Shown: in pieces, positions 9,886-19,438 of the stretch
Layout of the letters: each line of letters starts with the position of its first letter
Position numbering within the stretch: position 1 is the stretch's first letter
Source: Haematobacter massiliensis
Lineage (GTDB): Bacteria; Pseudomonadota; Alphaproteobacteria; Rhodobacterales; Rhodobacteraceae
Reading direction: 5' to 3'
DNA length: 64,000 nucleotides
NCBI RefSeq assembly: GCF_000740795.1
Contig: NZ_JGYG01000003.1
Span: forward strand, 248,001 to 312,000
Made by a program: the position numbers and the translations under genes
Notes under the pieces: generated by a model
Told to the model about the DNA's origin: nothing
Seen by the model: only the letters and a program-made list of their open reading frames with translations
Database searches by the model: none

Positions 9886-11687
9886 GTGAAAAGCTCCGTC
9901 AACTCGAAGGTCGTGACATCGACGAGCCCGAGATCCGAGATGCGGATCTCCGGGATCACCACGAGCGCCAGAAGCGAATGCTGCATATAGGCGTTGTTCA
10001 ACCGGCAACCGCAGTCCGCCATGGCGCGCACCATGCGCTCCGCTGCCGCGGCCACCTCTTCTGCGGGCCGGTCGCTCATCAACCCCGCGATCGGGAGCGG
10101 CACGGAGGCGATCTCCGCACCGTCCTTCCACACGGTGATGCCGCCGCCGATCTCCCCCAGCCGGTTCGCGGCGCTGGCCATCATGTCGCGGTCGGTGCCT
10201 ACGACGATCATGTGGTGGCTGTCATGCGCGACGGTGGAGGCGATCGCCATCCGCCCCGAGTAGCCGAAGCCGGAGACGAAGCCGTTCACAACGCCGCCGG
10301 TGCCCCGATGCCGCTCGACCAGCGCGATCTGCGCCACATCGCGAGCCTCGTCCGGCTCCACGCGACCATCCGTGACGGCAAGGTCTATCGTCAGCGCCTT
10401 GGTCGGAGCCTGGTTCTCCACCACGCCGATGACGCGGGCGGTAACGGTATTCGCCCCCTCCGGCGCGGCGATCAGGAAGTCGTCCCCTTGCAGCACCTTG
10501 CCCAGATGCACCGTCTGCCGCGCGGCCTCCGGCCAGTCGAGATGCGGGCAGGCCACCTTCAGCTCGCCATCCTCCGCCACCGTCACCCCCCGCGCGATCA
10601 CCCGCTCGATGGGCAGCATCATCAGGTCGGAGGTCAGGATCAGATCCGCCCGCCGCCCCGGCGCGATGGACCCCAGTTCCCGCTCCAGCCCGAAATGCGT
10701 GGCGGTGTTGATCGTCGCCATCTGCAGCGCCACCAGCGGATCGCAACCGCAGGAGATGGCATGGCGCAGCACACGGTTCATGTGCCCCTCGTTCACCAGC
10801 GTGCCGGAATGGCAGTCGTCGGTGCAGAGAATGAAGCTCCGCGGATCGAGGCCACGTTCGGTGACGGCCTTGATCTGCGTCTCCACATCATACCATGCGG
10901 AGCCAAGGCGCATCATGATCCGCATGCCCTGCCGTGTGCGGGCGATGGCATCGTCAACCCGCGTGCCTTCATGGTCGTCCGCCGGGCCGCCGGCGGCATA
11001 GGCGTGGAAGGCCGGGCCGAGGTCGGGAGAGGCATAGTGTCCGCCAACCGTCTTGCCCGCGCGTTGCGTGGCCGCGATCTCCGCCAGCATCTGCGGATCA
11101 CCGTTCACCACGCCGGGGAAGTTCATCATCTCGCCCAGCCCGATAATGCCGGGCCAGGTCATCGCCTCCGCCACGTCATCGGCGCTGATGGCGAAGCCCG
11201 TAGTTTCCAGTCCAAGTGCAGAAGGCGCGCAGGAGGGCATCTGGGTGAAGATGTTGACAGGCTGCATCAGCGCCTCGTCATGCATCATCCGCACGCCTTC
11301 CAGCCCAAGCACGTTCGCGATCTCATGCGGGTCGGTGAACATGGTCGTCGTGCCGTGCGGGATGACGGCAGCGGCGAATTCAGCCGGGATCAACATGCCG
11401 CTTTCGATATGCATGTGTCCGTCGCAGAGACCGGGGATCAGGTAACGCCCTTCGGCGTCGATCACCTCGGTGTCCGGGCCGATGCAGTGCGAGGCGTCCG
11501 GCCCCACATAGGCAAAGCGTCCGGCGGCGATGGCGACCTGCCAGCCGTCCAGCACCTCACGTGTGTGGACCGAGACGACCTTGCCGCCGGTGATGACCAG
11601 ATCGGCCGGCGCGCGTCCCGCGGCGACGGCGACCAGAAGGGGGGCCGTATCGGCCCAGCTCTGAAGGGGAGAGACTTTGCGTTCCAT
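9882..11687 (-). CDS. ade: Adenine deaminase (amidohydrolase family)
   Basis: A 601-residue metal-dependent hydrolase converting adenine to hypoxanthine and ammonia; E. coli Ade is 588 residues. Metal-site motifs are visible: GLCDGHMHIES near residue 90 (the HxH), then conserved segments around CTDDCHSGTLVNEGHM, and the C-terminal adenine-deaminase-specific domain with SHHMIVVGTDRDMM. The start is set at ATG 11687. A GTG at 11702 gives five more residues and neither has a strong ribosome site. Its stop overlaps the amn start, so the two are one operon for adenine salvage. Confidence 0.93.
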   Translation of the reverse strand: MERKVSPLQSWADTAPLLVAVAAGRAPADLVITGGKVVSVHTREVLDGWQVAIAAGRFAYVGPDASHCIGPDTEVIDAEGRYLIPGLCDGHMHIESGMLIPAEFAAAVIPHGTTTMFTDPHEIANVLGLEGVRMMHDEALMQPVNIFTQMPSCAPSALGLETTGFAISADDVAEAMTWPGIIGLGEMMNFPGVVNGDPQMLAEIAATQRAGKTVGGHYASPDLGPAFHAYAAGGPADDHEGTRVDDAIARTRQGMRIMMRLGSAWYDVETQIKAVTERGLDPRSFILCTDDCHSGTLVNEGHMNRVLRHAISCGCDPLVALQMATINTATHFGLERELGSIAPGRRADLILTSDLMMLPIERVIARGVTVAEDGELKVACPHLDWPEAARQTVHLGKVLQGDDFLIAAPEGANTVTARVIGVVENQAPTKALTIDLAVTDGRVEPDEARDVAQIALVERHRGTGGVVNGFVSGFGYSGRMAIASTVAHDSHHMIVVGTDRDMMASAANRLGEIGGGITVWKDGAEIASVPLPIAGLMSDRPAEEVAAAAERMVRAMADCGCRLNNAYMQHSLLALVVIPEIRISDLGLVDVTTFELTELFT

Positions 11688-11746
11688 GCCCGAGATTTTC
11701 ACCCTGCGGCGTTGCGTTCAAGTGATATTGCGATGACAGTTGCCCC

Positions 11747-12640
11747 ATGACCATGCCTCTCCCCGCCGAATCCCGCACTCCCACTCTCCTGTCGCTCGGC
11801 CACGGCTACACGGCCGGCTTTCTGGAGCGGCGTCTGCCGGACTGGCGCATCATCGGAACCACGCGGGACGCGGCAAGGGCCGAGGCTTTCGCAGCCCGGG
11901 GAGTGGAGCCGCTCCTTATGCCTGCCGATCTCCGCCCCGCGCTGGAGGCGGCGACGCATCTGCTCATCTCCGCCGCGCCCGGGATGGAGGGGGATCCGTT
12001 TCTGACGCTGGCGGGGGAGGCGATCGGCAAGGCCGCCCCGAAACTCGCCTGGGTCGGGTATCTTTCCTCCACCGGGGTCTATGGCGATCACGGCGGTGGA
12101 TGGGTGGACGAGACAACCCCGCCCCGCGCCACGGAGGGCCACCGCGACCGCAGGCTGATGGCGGAGCAGGCATGGCAGGCACTCGCGGCGCAGACGGGCC
12201 TGCCACTCCACATCTTCAGGCTTGCCGGGATCTACGGCCCGGGGCGCGGCCCGTTCGAGAAGCTCCGTGCGGGCACCGCGCATCGTATCGTGAAGGAGGG
12301 ACAGGTCTTCTGCCGCATCCATGTGGAGGATGCGGCCGAGGTGCTGGCCGCCTCCATCGCGCGGCCCGATCCGGGTGCGATCTACAATGTCTGCGACGAT
12401 CTGCCTGCCCCGCCGCAGGATGTCGTGGAGGCCGCCGCCCGGATGGCGGGCCTGCCCGCGCCCCCCGCCGTCCCCTTCGAGGAGGCGGAGATGACGCCGA
12501 TGGCGCGCGCCTTCTACCGCGACAATCGCCGGGTCAGGAACGACAGGATCAAGCGCGATCTGGCTGTCACGCTCCGCTATCCGACCTATCGGGAGGGGCT
12601 GGCCTCGCTCCTGTCGCCGTCACTCGCAGGGCTGGACTGA
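11747..12640 (+). CDS. NAD(P)-dependent SDR/epimerase-like protein (YeeZ-like)
   Basis: A 297-residue extended short-chain dehydrogenase/reductase. The nucleotide-binding turn appears as GHGYTAGF near residues 18-25, in place of the usual GxxGxxG. YLSSTGVYGD near residue 105 holds the serine and tyrosine expected of the active site, though the lysine of YxxxK is not obvious. These YeeZ-like proteins have no established substrate. The gene is divergent from ade (60 bp apart) and its last 21 bp overlap the 3' end of the convergent MFS gene. Confidence 0.75.
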   Translation: MTMPLPAESRTPTLLSLGHGYTAGFLERRLPDWRIIGTTRDAARAEAFAARGVEPLLMPADLRPALEAATHLLISAAPGMEGDPFLTLAGEAIGKAAPKLAWVGYLSSTGVYGDHGGGWVDETTPPRATEGHRDRRLMAEQAWQALAAQTGLPLHIFRLAGIYGPGRGPFEKLRAGTAHRIVKEGQVFCRIHVEDAAEVLAASIARPDPGAIYNVCDDLPAPPQDVVEAAARMAGLPAPPAVPFEEAEMTPMARAFYRDNRRVRNDRIKRDLAVTLRYPTYREGLASLLSPSLAGLD

Positions 12641-13837
12641 ACAGGCGACCCCGGAACGGCGCTCGGACCGGCGGGCATCCCAGACGGTCACGCCCAGCAG
12701 CAGAAGGCCACCCAGCGCCAGCGCGCCGCCAACGAAGCCCGATGCCGGAAAGCCGTAGCCCGCCGTCAGCACCATCGCGGCCAGCCATGGCCCCAGAGCA
12801 TTCGCAGCGTTGAAAGCGGAGTGGTTCAGCGCCGCCGCCAATGTCTGGGCATCGCCCGCGACATCCATCAGCCGGGTCTGCAAGACCAGCCCGAGCGACC
12901 CGCCCGCCCCGATCAGGAAGACGCAGGGCGCGATGGTCCAGAGGCTGTGCACGCTGAACGGATAGAGAAACAGCATGGCTGCGGAGAAGATCAGGATACC
13001 CGCCGCCGTCGCCATCAGCCCACGGTCGGCGATCCGCCCGACGATGAGCGTCCCCGCGGTCATCCCGAGGCCGAAGACCATGAACACGATCGGCACCGCC
13101 CATTCCGGGGCCATCGTCACCGTCAGCAGGGTGGACGCCACGTAGGTATAGACCGCAAACAGCCCGCCGAAGCCCACCGCTCCCGTCAGCAGCGTCAGCC
13201 AGACCTGCCGGTTGCCAAGCGCCGACAGCTCCCGGAGCGGGTTTGCCGCCGGATCGGCAGGAGGATCGGGGGCGAGCCGCAGGATCAGCCCGAAGGTCAG
13301 GAGCGCCAGCACCCCCACCACACCGAAGCCCCAGCGCCAGCCGATTGTCTGGCCCATCACATTGGCCATCGGCACGCCCAGCACGGTAGCGATGGTCAGG
13401 CCGATCATCAGCATGGACACGGCCCATGTCCGCCGGTTCGGCGGCACGAGGGAGGCGGCCATCAGGCTCGCCACGCCGAAATAGGCCCCATGCGGCAGCC
13501 CCGCCAGGAAGCGGAACAGCAGCATCACCGGATAGCTGGGAGACAGCGCCGCCGCCACATTGGCGATCCCGAAAACCGCCATGAGGATGAGGAGGAGGCG
13601 CTTGCGCGGCATCCGCGCGCCCAGCACGGCCAGTACCGGCGCGCCCACGACGACGCCCAGTGCATAGGCGGAAATCACATGGCTCGCCGTCGCCGCGTCA
13701 ATGCCGAGCGCCGGGGAGAAGTACGGAACCAGCGACATCGCCGCGAATTCGGTGGTACCGATGGCAAACCCGCCCATCGCCAGAGCGAAGAGCACAAGCC
13801 GTACCGGCGCCTGAGCGATGGTGAGTGAATCGGTCAT
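12620..13837 (-). CDS. MFS transporter, DHA1-type efflux permease
   Basis: A 405-residue protein with about 12 hydrophobic helices and the MFS loop 2-3 motif GARMPRKRLL. It resembles the AraJ/Cmx group of drug:H+ antiporters (FAIGTTEFAAMSLVP in helix 1 is characteristic). Substrate cannot be read; sugars, chloramphenicol-like drugs and metabolites are known for relatives. The start MTDSLTIAQAPVRL is preferred; an in-frame ATG 51 bp upstream lacks a convincing context. The gene is convergent with the SDR gene. Confidence 0.85.
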   Translation of the reverse strand: MTDSLTIAQAPVRLVLFALAMGGFAIGTTEFAAMSLVPYFSPALGIDAATASHVISAYALGVVVGAPVLAVLGARMPRKRLLLILMAVFGIANVAAALSPSYPVMLLFRFLAGLPHGAYFGVASLMAASLVPPNRRTWAVSMLMIGLTIATVLGVPMANVMGQTIGWRWGFGVVGVLALLTFGLILRLAPDPPADPAANPLRELSALGNRQVWLTLLTGAVGFGGLFAVYTYVASTLLTVTMAPEWAVPIVFMVFGLGMTAGTLIVGRIADRGLMATAAGILIFSAAMLFLYPFSVHSLWTIAPCVFLIGAGGSLGLVLQTRLMDVAGDAQTLAAALNHSAFNAANALGPWLAAMVLTAGYGFPASGFVGGALALGGLLLLGVTVWDARRSERRSGVACSVQPCE

Positions 13838-13938
13838 GTCGGGATCCCGCGATTGCTGAGGCGAGATGTCGCATAATGGGCCCGCCATTCAAGGGGGTCC
13901 GTCAGGTATTTCTGCATTGCAGCAAGCGAATGGCGGGA

Positions 13939-15855
13939 TCAAGCCCGCCGTTCGATCCGCGCGACGCCCAAGACTTCCAGCACCTTCGCCTCAATCTCGG
14001 CGGCATTCATGCCCGCAACGGCGTACATGTCCTCCATGCTCGCCTGATCAATGAAGATGTCCGGCAGCACCATGGAGCGGAAGCGGAAGCCCTTGTCGAA
14101 CACGCCTTCCTCCGCCAGAAGCTGCGCGACGTGGCTGCCGAAGCCGCCGACCGCGCCTTCTTCCAGAGTGATCATTGCCTCATGCTCGCGGGCAAGCCGC
14201 AGGATCAGCTCCCGGTCCAGTGGCTTTGCGAAGCGCGCATCGGCCACCGTGGGCCGCAGACCCCGCTGCGCCAGCGCCTCGGCGGCGGCGTTCACCTCCG
14301 CAAGCCGCGTGCCGAAGGAGAGGAGCGCCACACGGTTTCCCTCCGACACGATACGGCCCCGGCCGATCTCCAGCGGCTGGCCGCGCTCCGGCAGATCGAC
14401 GCCGACCCCCTCGCCCCGCGGGTAACGGAAGGCGGACGGCCGGTCATCCAGCGCGGCGGCGGTCGCGACCATGTGGATCAGCTCCGCCTCATCCGCTGCG
14501 GCCATCACCACCATGCCGGGCAGATTGGCGAGAAAGGCGATGTCGAAGGAGCCGGCATGCGTCGCGCCATCCGCCCCGACCAGCCCCGCCCTGTCGATGG
14601 CGAAGCGGACTGGCAGGCGCTGAATGGCAACGTCATGCACCACCTGATCGTAGCCGCGCTGGAGAAAGGTCGAATAAAGCGCGCAGAACGGCTTCATCCC
14701 GCCCGCTGCCAGCCCGGCGGCGAAGGTCACCGCATGTTGCTCGGCGATCCCGACATCAAAACAGCGCTTCGGGAACCGTTCGGCGAAGAGGTTCAGCCCG
14801 GTGCCGTCCGGCATGGCGGCAGTGACCGCGACGATCTTGTCGTCCCGCTCCGCTTCCGACAGCAGCGCCTTGGCGAAAACGCTGGTATAGCTTGGCGCAT
14901 TGCTCGGCGCTTTCGCCTGTTTCCCGGTGAGCACATCGAACTTCGCGGTGGCGTGGCCCTTGTCGAGTGCGGCCTCCGCGGGAGCGTAACCCTTGCCCTT
15001 GCGGGTGATCGCATGGATCAGCACCGGCCCCCGCGCCCGCGCCTTCGCGGTGCGCAGCACGGCCAGAAGCTGCTCCATATCGTGCCCATCGATCGGACCA
15101 ATGTAGGAGAAACCCAGCTCCTCGAACAGCGTGCCGCCCACGGTCATGCCCTTCAGCATCTCCTTGGCGCGGCGCGCCCCTTCCTGCATCGGCGGCGGAA
15201 GGAAGCGCACGGCGCCGCGCGCCGCCGCCTTCAGTTCCTGAAACGGCTCACCCGCGTAAAGCCGGGCGAGATAGGAGGACAGCGCACCGACCGGCGGTGC
15301 GATGGACATGTCGTTGTCGTTCAGGATCACGAACAGCCGCTTGCCCAGATGGCCTGCGTTGTTCATGGCCTCGAAGGCCATGCCTGCGGACATGGAGCCG
15401 TCGCCGATGATGGCCACCGCATCGCCCACGCCCTCCGCCCCCAGATCGCGCGCCACGGCAAATCCAAGCGCGGCGGAGATGGAGGTGGAGGAATGCGCCG
15501 CTCCGAACGGATCGTAGGGGCTTTCCGACCGCTTGGTGAAGCCAGACAACCCGTTCTTCTGGCGAAGCGTACGGATCCGCTCCCGCCGCCCGGTGAGGAT
15601 CTTGTGCGGATAGGACTGGTGGGAGACATCCCAGATGATCTTGTCACGCGGCGCATCGAATACCGCGTGAAGCGCGACAGTCAGTTCCACGACGCCCAGC
15701 CCCGCACCGAGATGCCCCCCGGTTTCCGACACGGCGGAAATGGTCTCGGCGCGCAACTCGTCCGCCACGGCGGACAACTCTCGGTCGGTCAGTCCTTTAA
15801 GGTCGGCGGGCAGCCGCACCCGGTCCAGATGCGGCGTCACGGGTTTCTGGCTCAT
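13939..15855 (-). CDS. dxs: 1-deoxy-D-xylulose-5-phosphate synthase
   Basis: A 638-residue thiamine-diphosphate enzyme joining pyruvate and glyceraldehyde 3-phosphate, the first step of the MEP isoprenoid pathway. The TPP motif [18 protein letters not shown] is at about residue 150, [12 protein letters not shown] follows, and the transketolase-like central domain has [15 protein letters not shown]. Length fits the family. It lies ten bases after ispA on the same strand, so the end product pathway enzyme and entry enzyme are co-transcribed, together with xseB. This order is common in Proteobacteria. Confidence 0.97.
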   Translation of the reverse strand: MSQKPVTPHLDRVRLPADLKGLTDRELSAVADELRAETISAVSETGGHLGAGLGVVELTVALHAVFDAPRDKIIWDVSHQSYPHKILTGRRERIRTLRQKNGLSGFTKRSESPYDPFGAAHSSTSISAALGFAVARDLGAEGVGDAVAIIGDGSMSAGMAFEAMNNAGHLGKRLFVILNDNDMSIAPPVGALSSYLARLYAGEPFQELKAAARGAVRFLPPPMQEGARRAKEMLKGMTVGGTLFEELGFSYIGPIDGHDMEQLLAVLRTAKARARGPVLIHAITRKGKGYAPAEAALDKGHATAKFDVLTGKQAKAPSNAPSYTSVFAKALLSEAERDDKIVAVTAAMPDGTGLNLFAERFPKRCFDVGIAEQHAVTFAAGLAAGGMKPFCALYSTFLQRGYDQVVHDVAIQRLPVRFAIDRAGLVGADGATHAGSFDIAFLANLPGMVVMAAADEAELIHMVATAAALDDRPSAFRYPRGEGVGVDLPERGQPLEIGRGRIVSEGNRVALLSFGTRLAEVNAAAEALAQRGLRPTVADARFAKPLDRELILRLAREHEAMITLEEGAVGGFGSHVAQLLAEEGVFDKGFRFRSMVLPDIFIDQASMEDMYAVAGMNAAEIEAKVLEVLGVARIERRA

Positions 15856-15865
15856 CGAGGCCTCC

Positions 15866-16735
15866 CTACATCTCCCGGGCGATAACGAAACGGGCGGTGT
15901 CACGCAACCGTTCCGCCTCGTCCCCATATGGGGTGAGCGCCGCGCACGCCTCCTCCACCAGCGAGATGGCACGTTTCCGCGCACCGTCGAGCCCGAGAAG
16001 CGACACGAACGTGGCCTTGCCCGCCTCCGCATCCTTGCGCAGACGTTTTCCGGCCTTTGCCGGGTCGCCCTCGGCATCCAGAATGTCGTCCGCGATCTGG
16101 AAGGCGAGACCCAGGGCCTCGGCATAGGCGCGCATCGGTCGCGGGTTCGCCCCTGCCAGCAGCGGCCCCGCCTCCGCCGACCAGCGGAACAGCGCCCCCG
16201 TCTTGTTGGCCTGCAGGACGGTGATCTCCTCCAGCGTCAGGGGGCGGGCCGCCGTCTCCGCTGCGATGTCCTGTGCCTGGCCCAGCACCATTCCCTCCGC
16301 GCCCGTCGCCCGCGCCAGCCCGGCAATGAGCTGGAGCCGGGTAGCGGCGTCCGGCGCCGTCTCCGGCCGGGAGAGGAGATCGAAGGCCAGTGTCTGCAAG
16401 GCATCGCCAGCCAGGATCGCCGTTGCCTCGTCCCATTTCACATGAACCGTCGGCTGACCCCGGCGCAGGTCATCGTCATCCATCGCGGGCAGGTCGTCAT
16501 GGACGAGCGAATAGGCATGGACCGCCTCGACCGCCGCCGCCGCATGGACCGCCTGTTCAGGCGGAATGCCATGCAGCCGCGCGCCCTCCATGACCAGAAA
16601 GGCCCGCACCCGCTTGCCGCCGCTGACCGCGTACCGCATCGCCTCGATCACCGGCAGATCGCCGATGGGAGAGAGCGCCGCCTGAAGCCGTGCCTCCACC
16701 CGTTCGGCCGCCGCGCGCAGCGCCTCCTCGAACAT
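15866..16735 (-). CDS. ispA: Polyprenyl (farnesyl/geranylgeranyl) diphosphate synthase
   Basis: A 289-residue trans-isoprenyl diphosphate synthase. The first aspartate-rich motif [14 protein letters not shown] and the second DDILD are both intact, so the enzyme should be active in chain elongation from IPP and DMAPP. Position between xseB and dxs and the length favour IspA (C15 product). In carotenoid- or bacteriochlorophyll-producing relatives CrtE-type C20 synthases look similar, but they lie elsewhere. The gene starts five bases after the xseB stop. Confidence 0.93.
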   Translation of the reverse strand: MFEEALRAAAERVEARLQAALSPIGDLPVIEAMRYAVSGGKRVRAFLVMEGARLHGIPPEQAVHAAAAVEAVHAYSLVHDDLPAMDDDDLRRGQPTVHVKWDEATAILAGDALQTLAFDLLSRPETAPDAATRLQLIAGLARATGAEGMVLGQAQDIAAETAARPLTLEEITVLQANKTGALFRWSAEAGPLLAGANPRPMRAYAEALGLAFQIADDILDAEGDPAKAGKRLRKDAEAGKATFVSLLGLDGARKRAISLVEEACAALTPYGDEAERLRDTARFVIAREM

Positions 16736-16740
16736 CGGTG

Positions 16741-16977
16741 TCAGAGCCCCTCCGCCGGCCGCGTTCCCGTCGGCTGACCGTTCTGGAGCGTGATCTGCTC
16801 GACCCGTTCCTCCGCGGCACGCAGCTTCGCCTCGCAATGCTGGCGAAGCGCGTTGCCGCGCTCATAAAGGGCGATGGACGCCTCCAGCGCCACCTCCCCC
16901 CGTTCGAGCTGGCTTACCACCTGCTCCAGTTCCTTCAGCGCTTCCTCGAAGCTCAGCTCCGTCACGGGCTGCGTCAT
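16741..16977 (-). CDS. xseB: Exodeoxyribonuclease VII small subunit
   Basis: A 78-residue helical protein with the family signature SFEEALKELEQVVSQLERGE at residues 9-28 and ALYERGNALRQHCE following. XseB forms the helical tail of the XseA/XseB nuclease, which degrades single-stranded DNA; XseA is not in this window. It is the first gene of the xseB-ispA-dxs unit, separated from ispA by five bases. Confidence 0.95.
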   Translation of the reverse strand: MTQPVTELSFEEALKELEQVVSQLERGEVALEASIALYERGNALRQHCEAKLRAAEERVEQITLQNGQPTGTRPAEGL

Positions 16978-17074
16978 GGCCGGTCTCCTTGGTTCGCGCC
17001 CCTGAAATCACAAGGCTGCGCCGGAGTCGAGCCGCCCTACAGCGGTTGCCCGTTCCACCGATGTCCCGCGGCAG

Positions 17075-17111
17075 CCGGAAAACCGGGGGTTCGATGCCCC
17101 CGGCTTTCCGG
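17075..17111 (-). terminator. Long GC-rich hairpin after petR-like gene
   Basis: Two nested inverted repeats, CCGGAAA/TTTCCGG outside and CCGGGGG/CCCCCGG inside, give a 15-bp stem with a 7-nt loop. Between them is one pair that is A-C in plus-strand RNA but G-U in minus-strand RNA, so the structure is fully paired only when read on the minus strand. It lies 30 bp past the response-regulator stop codon and before xseB on the same strand. No T-run follows, so it may be a Rho-assisted 3' end or a stabilising hairpin. Confidence 0.6.
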
Positions 17112-17140
17112 GCCCTCGGGCTGCAGTCATGCCTCTCCGT

Positions 17141-17845
17141 TCAGTCGGGCGCCAGCATGTAGCCTTCGCCCCGCACGGTCTGCAGATAGCGGGGCTGACG
17201 CGGATCCTCCTCGATCTTGCGGCGCAGGCGGGTGATCTGCACATCGACGGCGCGTTCCTGCGCCTGCCCCTTGTCGCGCCCCAGATCTTCCACAAGCTTC
17301 TCGCGGGTCAGCGCCTCACCCGGATTGGCCGCGAAGATACGCATCAGCGCGACCTCCGTCGCCGTCAACCGAACGTGATCCGGCCCGCGCCACATCTCGC
17401 CCCGCTCAACGTCATATCGTACGGGGCCAAGCTGGATGACCTTCGGGCCGACCTGCTCGGGCCGCGCAGCAGGCACCCGGCGCAGGATCGCATTGATGCG
17501 CAGCAGAAGCTCCCGCGGCTCGAAGGGTTTCGTCAGATAGTCGTCCGCCCCCGCCTCGAGCCCCTTGATGCGGTCATCCGCCTCACCCTTCGCCGTCAGC
17601 AGCAGGATCGGCGTATCCAGGTCCTCACGGAGCGATTGTGTCAGGCTGATCCCGTCCTCGCCCGGCATCATCACGTCAAGCACCAGAAGATCGAATTCCA
17701 GCCCTGCGAGCAACCGCCGCGCCTGCGCCGCATCCCGTGCGGTGGATACGAGAAATCCGTTCCGTATCAGGAATTTCTGCAAAAGGCCGCGGATCCGCTG
17801 GTCGTCATCGACGATCAGCAGATGCGGCGCGGAAATCTCCGTCAC
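17141..17845 (-). CDS. petR: OmpR-family response regulator, PetR-like
   Basis: A 234-residue two-domain regulator. The receiver has the acidic pocket DDD (13-15), phosphoacceptor Asp57 in VLDVMMPGEDG and Lys106 in LTKPFEP. The C-terminal winged helix ends with RYLQTVRGEGYML, typical of OmpR/PhoB proteins. No histidine kinase is adjacent. The partner upstream is a MarR-family gene overlapping by four bases, the arrangement described for petP-petR of Rhodobacter capsulatus, linked there to expression of the cytochrome bc1 (pet) operon. The name is given on this synteny and overall form. Confidence 0.82.
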   Translation of the reverse strand: MTEISAPHLLIVDDDQRIRGLLQKFLIRNGFLVSTARDAAQARRLLAGLEFDLLVLDVMMPGEDGISLTQSLREDLDTPILLLTAKGEADDRIKGLEAGADDYLTKPFEPRELLLRINAILRRVPAARPEQVGPKVIQLGPVRYDVERGEMWRGPDHVRLTATEVALMRIFAANPGEALTREKLVEDLGRDKGQAQERAVDVQITRLRRKIEEDPRQPRYLQTVRGEGYMLAPD

Positions 17846-18354
17846 GATCCCTGCTCCTTCAATCCGCCATAGAGCCGGCGCATCTCCGTATCCATCATCG
17901 CCTCCAGCACCTGCCGGAACCCCGCCACCGCCTCCGGCCCCGCCGCCCTGTAGGCCGCGCGCATCCGTGCCCGCTGCGCCTCCGACAGGTCGCGCTCCAG
18001 TGCGGTGCCGCGCTCCGTCAGGTAAAGATGCCGCTCCCGCTTGTCGTTGCGCCCCACCCGGCTTTCGACCAGCCCGTCCTCCACCAGCGCCCGCAGGACA
18101 CGGTTCAGTGATTGCTTGGTCACGCCGAGGATCGCGAGCAGATTGTTCACCGTGGTCCCCGGGACGCGGTGGATGAAGTGCATCGCCCGGTGATGGGCGC
18201 GGCCATAGTCGTACTGCTCCAGAATCCGGTCAGGGTCTGCGGTAAATCCGCGATAGGCAAAGAACATCGCCTCGATGCCCTTGCGCAGCTGTTCGTCCGT
18301 CAGAAACAGCAGTCCCTCGCCCTGCACGGGCGATGCGCCGATACCTTCCGCCAA
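17842..18354 (-). CDS. petP: MarR-family regulator, PetP-like
   Basis: A 170-residue winged-helix protein. The recognition region runs about residues 65-115 (NNLLAILGVTKQSLNRVLRAL, then DGLVESRVGRNDKRERHLYLTERG, the MarR wing). Its stop overlaps the petR start as ATGA (17842-17845), so the two are translationally coupled. MarR proteins bind short inverted repeats and often control their own operon; a perfect 10-bp palindrome lies upstream in the intergenic region shared with ilvE. No ligand-binding cysteine stands out. Confidence 0.82.
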   Translation of the reverse strand: MAEGIGASPVQGEGLLFLTDEQLRKGIEAMFFAYRGFTADPDRILEQYDYGRAHHRAMHFIHRVPGTTVNNLLAILGVTKQSLNRVLRALVEDGLVESRVGRNDKRERHLYLTERGTALERDLSEAQRARMRAAYRAAGPEAVAGFRQVLEAMMDTEMRRLYGGLKEQGS

Positions 18355-18421
18355 CCTCGACCCCTTTTGCTCCGTGGCACCTGGAAACCGTGTTTACGTC
18401 AGGCATGTTGACTTTCCAAGA

Positions 18422-18431
18422 ATCAATTGAT
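18422..18431. promoter_or_regulatory. Perfect palindrome between petP and ilvE, possible MarR operator
   Basis: ATCAATTGAT is a perfect 10-bp palindrome in the 181-bp divergent region. MarR-family dimers commonly bind AT-centred inverted repeats of this kind, and the first gene of the adjacent operon encodes one. On the minus strand a weak promoter-like pair (TTGGAA, 17 bp, TAAACA) lies next to it. The regulatory role is inferred from position and symmetry only. Confidence 0.35.
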
Positions 18432-18535
18432 AGCTCCGCCGGGCTTGCGCGCAATATTCTTCAAGATGAAGAAATCGCGGCGCAAGATTCGCCAAGGAAA
18501 TCCCCGAGGCGGGGAAACACGAAAGGAATGGCCCG

Positions 18536-19405
18536 ATGGCCGGCTCGTACGAAGACCGCGATGGCAAGATCTGGATGGATGGCAAACTGGTGGAATGGCG
18601 GGACGCGCAGGTGCATGTGCTGACCCATGCCCTGCACTATGCCTCCGCGGTATTTGAGGGTGAGCGGTGCTACAACGGCAAGATTTTCAAAGGCACCGAA
18701 CATTCCCAGCGGCTCCACCACTCGGCCAACCTGCTCGACATGGAAATTCCCTTCACTGTTGAGGAAATCGACGCGGCGAAGGACGCGGTCCTCAAGGCCA
18801 ACGGGCTGACCGACGGCTATGTGCGCGCACTTGCCTTCCGCGGCGCGGGTGACGAGATGGGCGTTTCCGCGATCGGCAATCCGGTGCGGCTCGCGATCGC
18901 CACTTGGGGATGGGGAGCCTATTACGGCGATGCCAAGATGAAGGGCGCGAAGCTCGACATCTCCAAATGGAAGCGGCCCTCGCCCGAAACCATCCCGGCG
19001 GAGGCCAAGGCGGCGGGCCTATACATGATCTGCACGATGTCGAAACATGCGGCGCAGGCCAAAGGCTGCTCCGACGCGCTGTTCTTCGACTACCGCGGCT
19101 ATGTGGCGGAAGCGACCGGCGCGAACATCTTCTTCATCAAGGACGGCGAGGTGCATACGCCGCTGGCCGACAGCTTCCTCAATGGTATCACGCGCCAGAC
19201 GGTGATCGGCCTGCTTCGCGATAAGCAGATCAAGGTGCATGAACGGCATATCCTGCCCGCCGAGATGGAAGGGTTCCAGCAATGCTTCCTGACCGGCACG
19301 GCGGCGGAAGTCACGCCAGTGGGTCAGATCGGTGACTACAACTTCGAGGTCGGTGCGATCACCCGCGACATCGCTCAAACCTATGAGGCGCATGTGCGCG
19401 CCTGA
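18536..19405 (+). CDS. ilvE: Branched-chain amino acid aminotransferase
   Basis: A 289-residue fold-type IV PLP aminotransferase that makes or degrades leucine, isoleucine and valine through their 2-oxo acids. HALHYASAVFEGERCY near residues 31-46, the likely PLP lysine at about 158 (EAKAAGLYM), and the BCAT-type EATGANIFFI and GITRQTVIGLL segments are present. The length fits the short bacterial IlvE. It stands alone, with leuC/leuD/leuB 5-9 kb to the right on the other strand and ilvA at the end of the window. Confidence 0.95.
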   Translation: MAGSYEDRDGKIWMDGKLVEWRDAQVHVLTHALHYASAVFEGERCYNGKIFKGTEHSQRLHHSANLLDMEIPFTVEEIDAAKDAVLKANGLTDGYVRALAFRGAGDEMGVSAIGNPVRLAIATWGWGAYYGDAKMKGAKLDISKWKRPSPETIPAEAKAAGLYMICTMSKHAAQAKGCSDALFFDYRGYVAEATGANIFFIKDGEVHTPLADSFLNGITRQTVIGLLRDKQIKVHERHILPAEMEGFQQCFLTGTAAEVTPVGQIGDYNFEVGAITRDIAQTYEAHVRA

Positions 19406-19412
19406 ACGAAAA

Positions 19413-19438
19413 AGGTCCGGGTCAATCGACCCGGACCT
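19413..19438. terminator. Bidirectional-type terminator after ilvE
   Basis: A perfect 10-bp inverted repeat (AGGTCCGGGT / ACCCGGACCT) with a 6-nt loop starts eight bases after the ilvE stop codon. The T-run is on the minus strand, while plus-strand RNA has an A-run before the stem, the usual look of a bidirectional hairpin. It most likely ends ilvE. Confidence 0.75.

Noticed and set aside
17085-17101. tRNA T-arm
   Set aside because: The loop fits but no acceptor, D or anticodon stems can be formed around it; explained by a hairpin.
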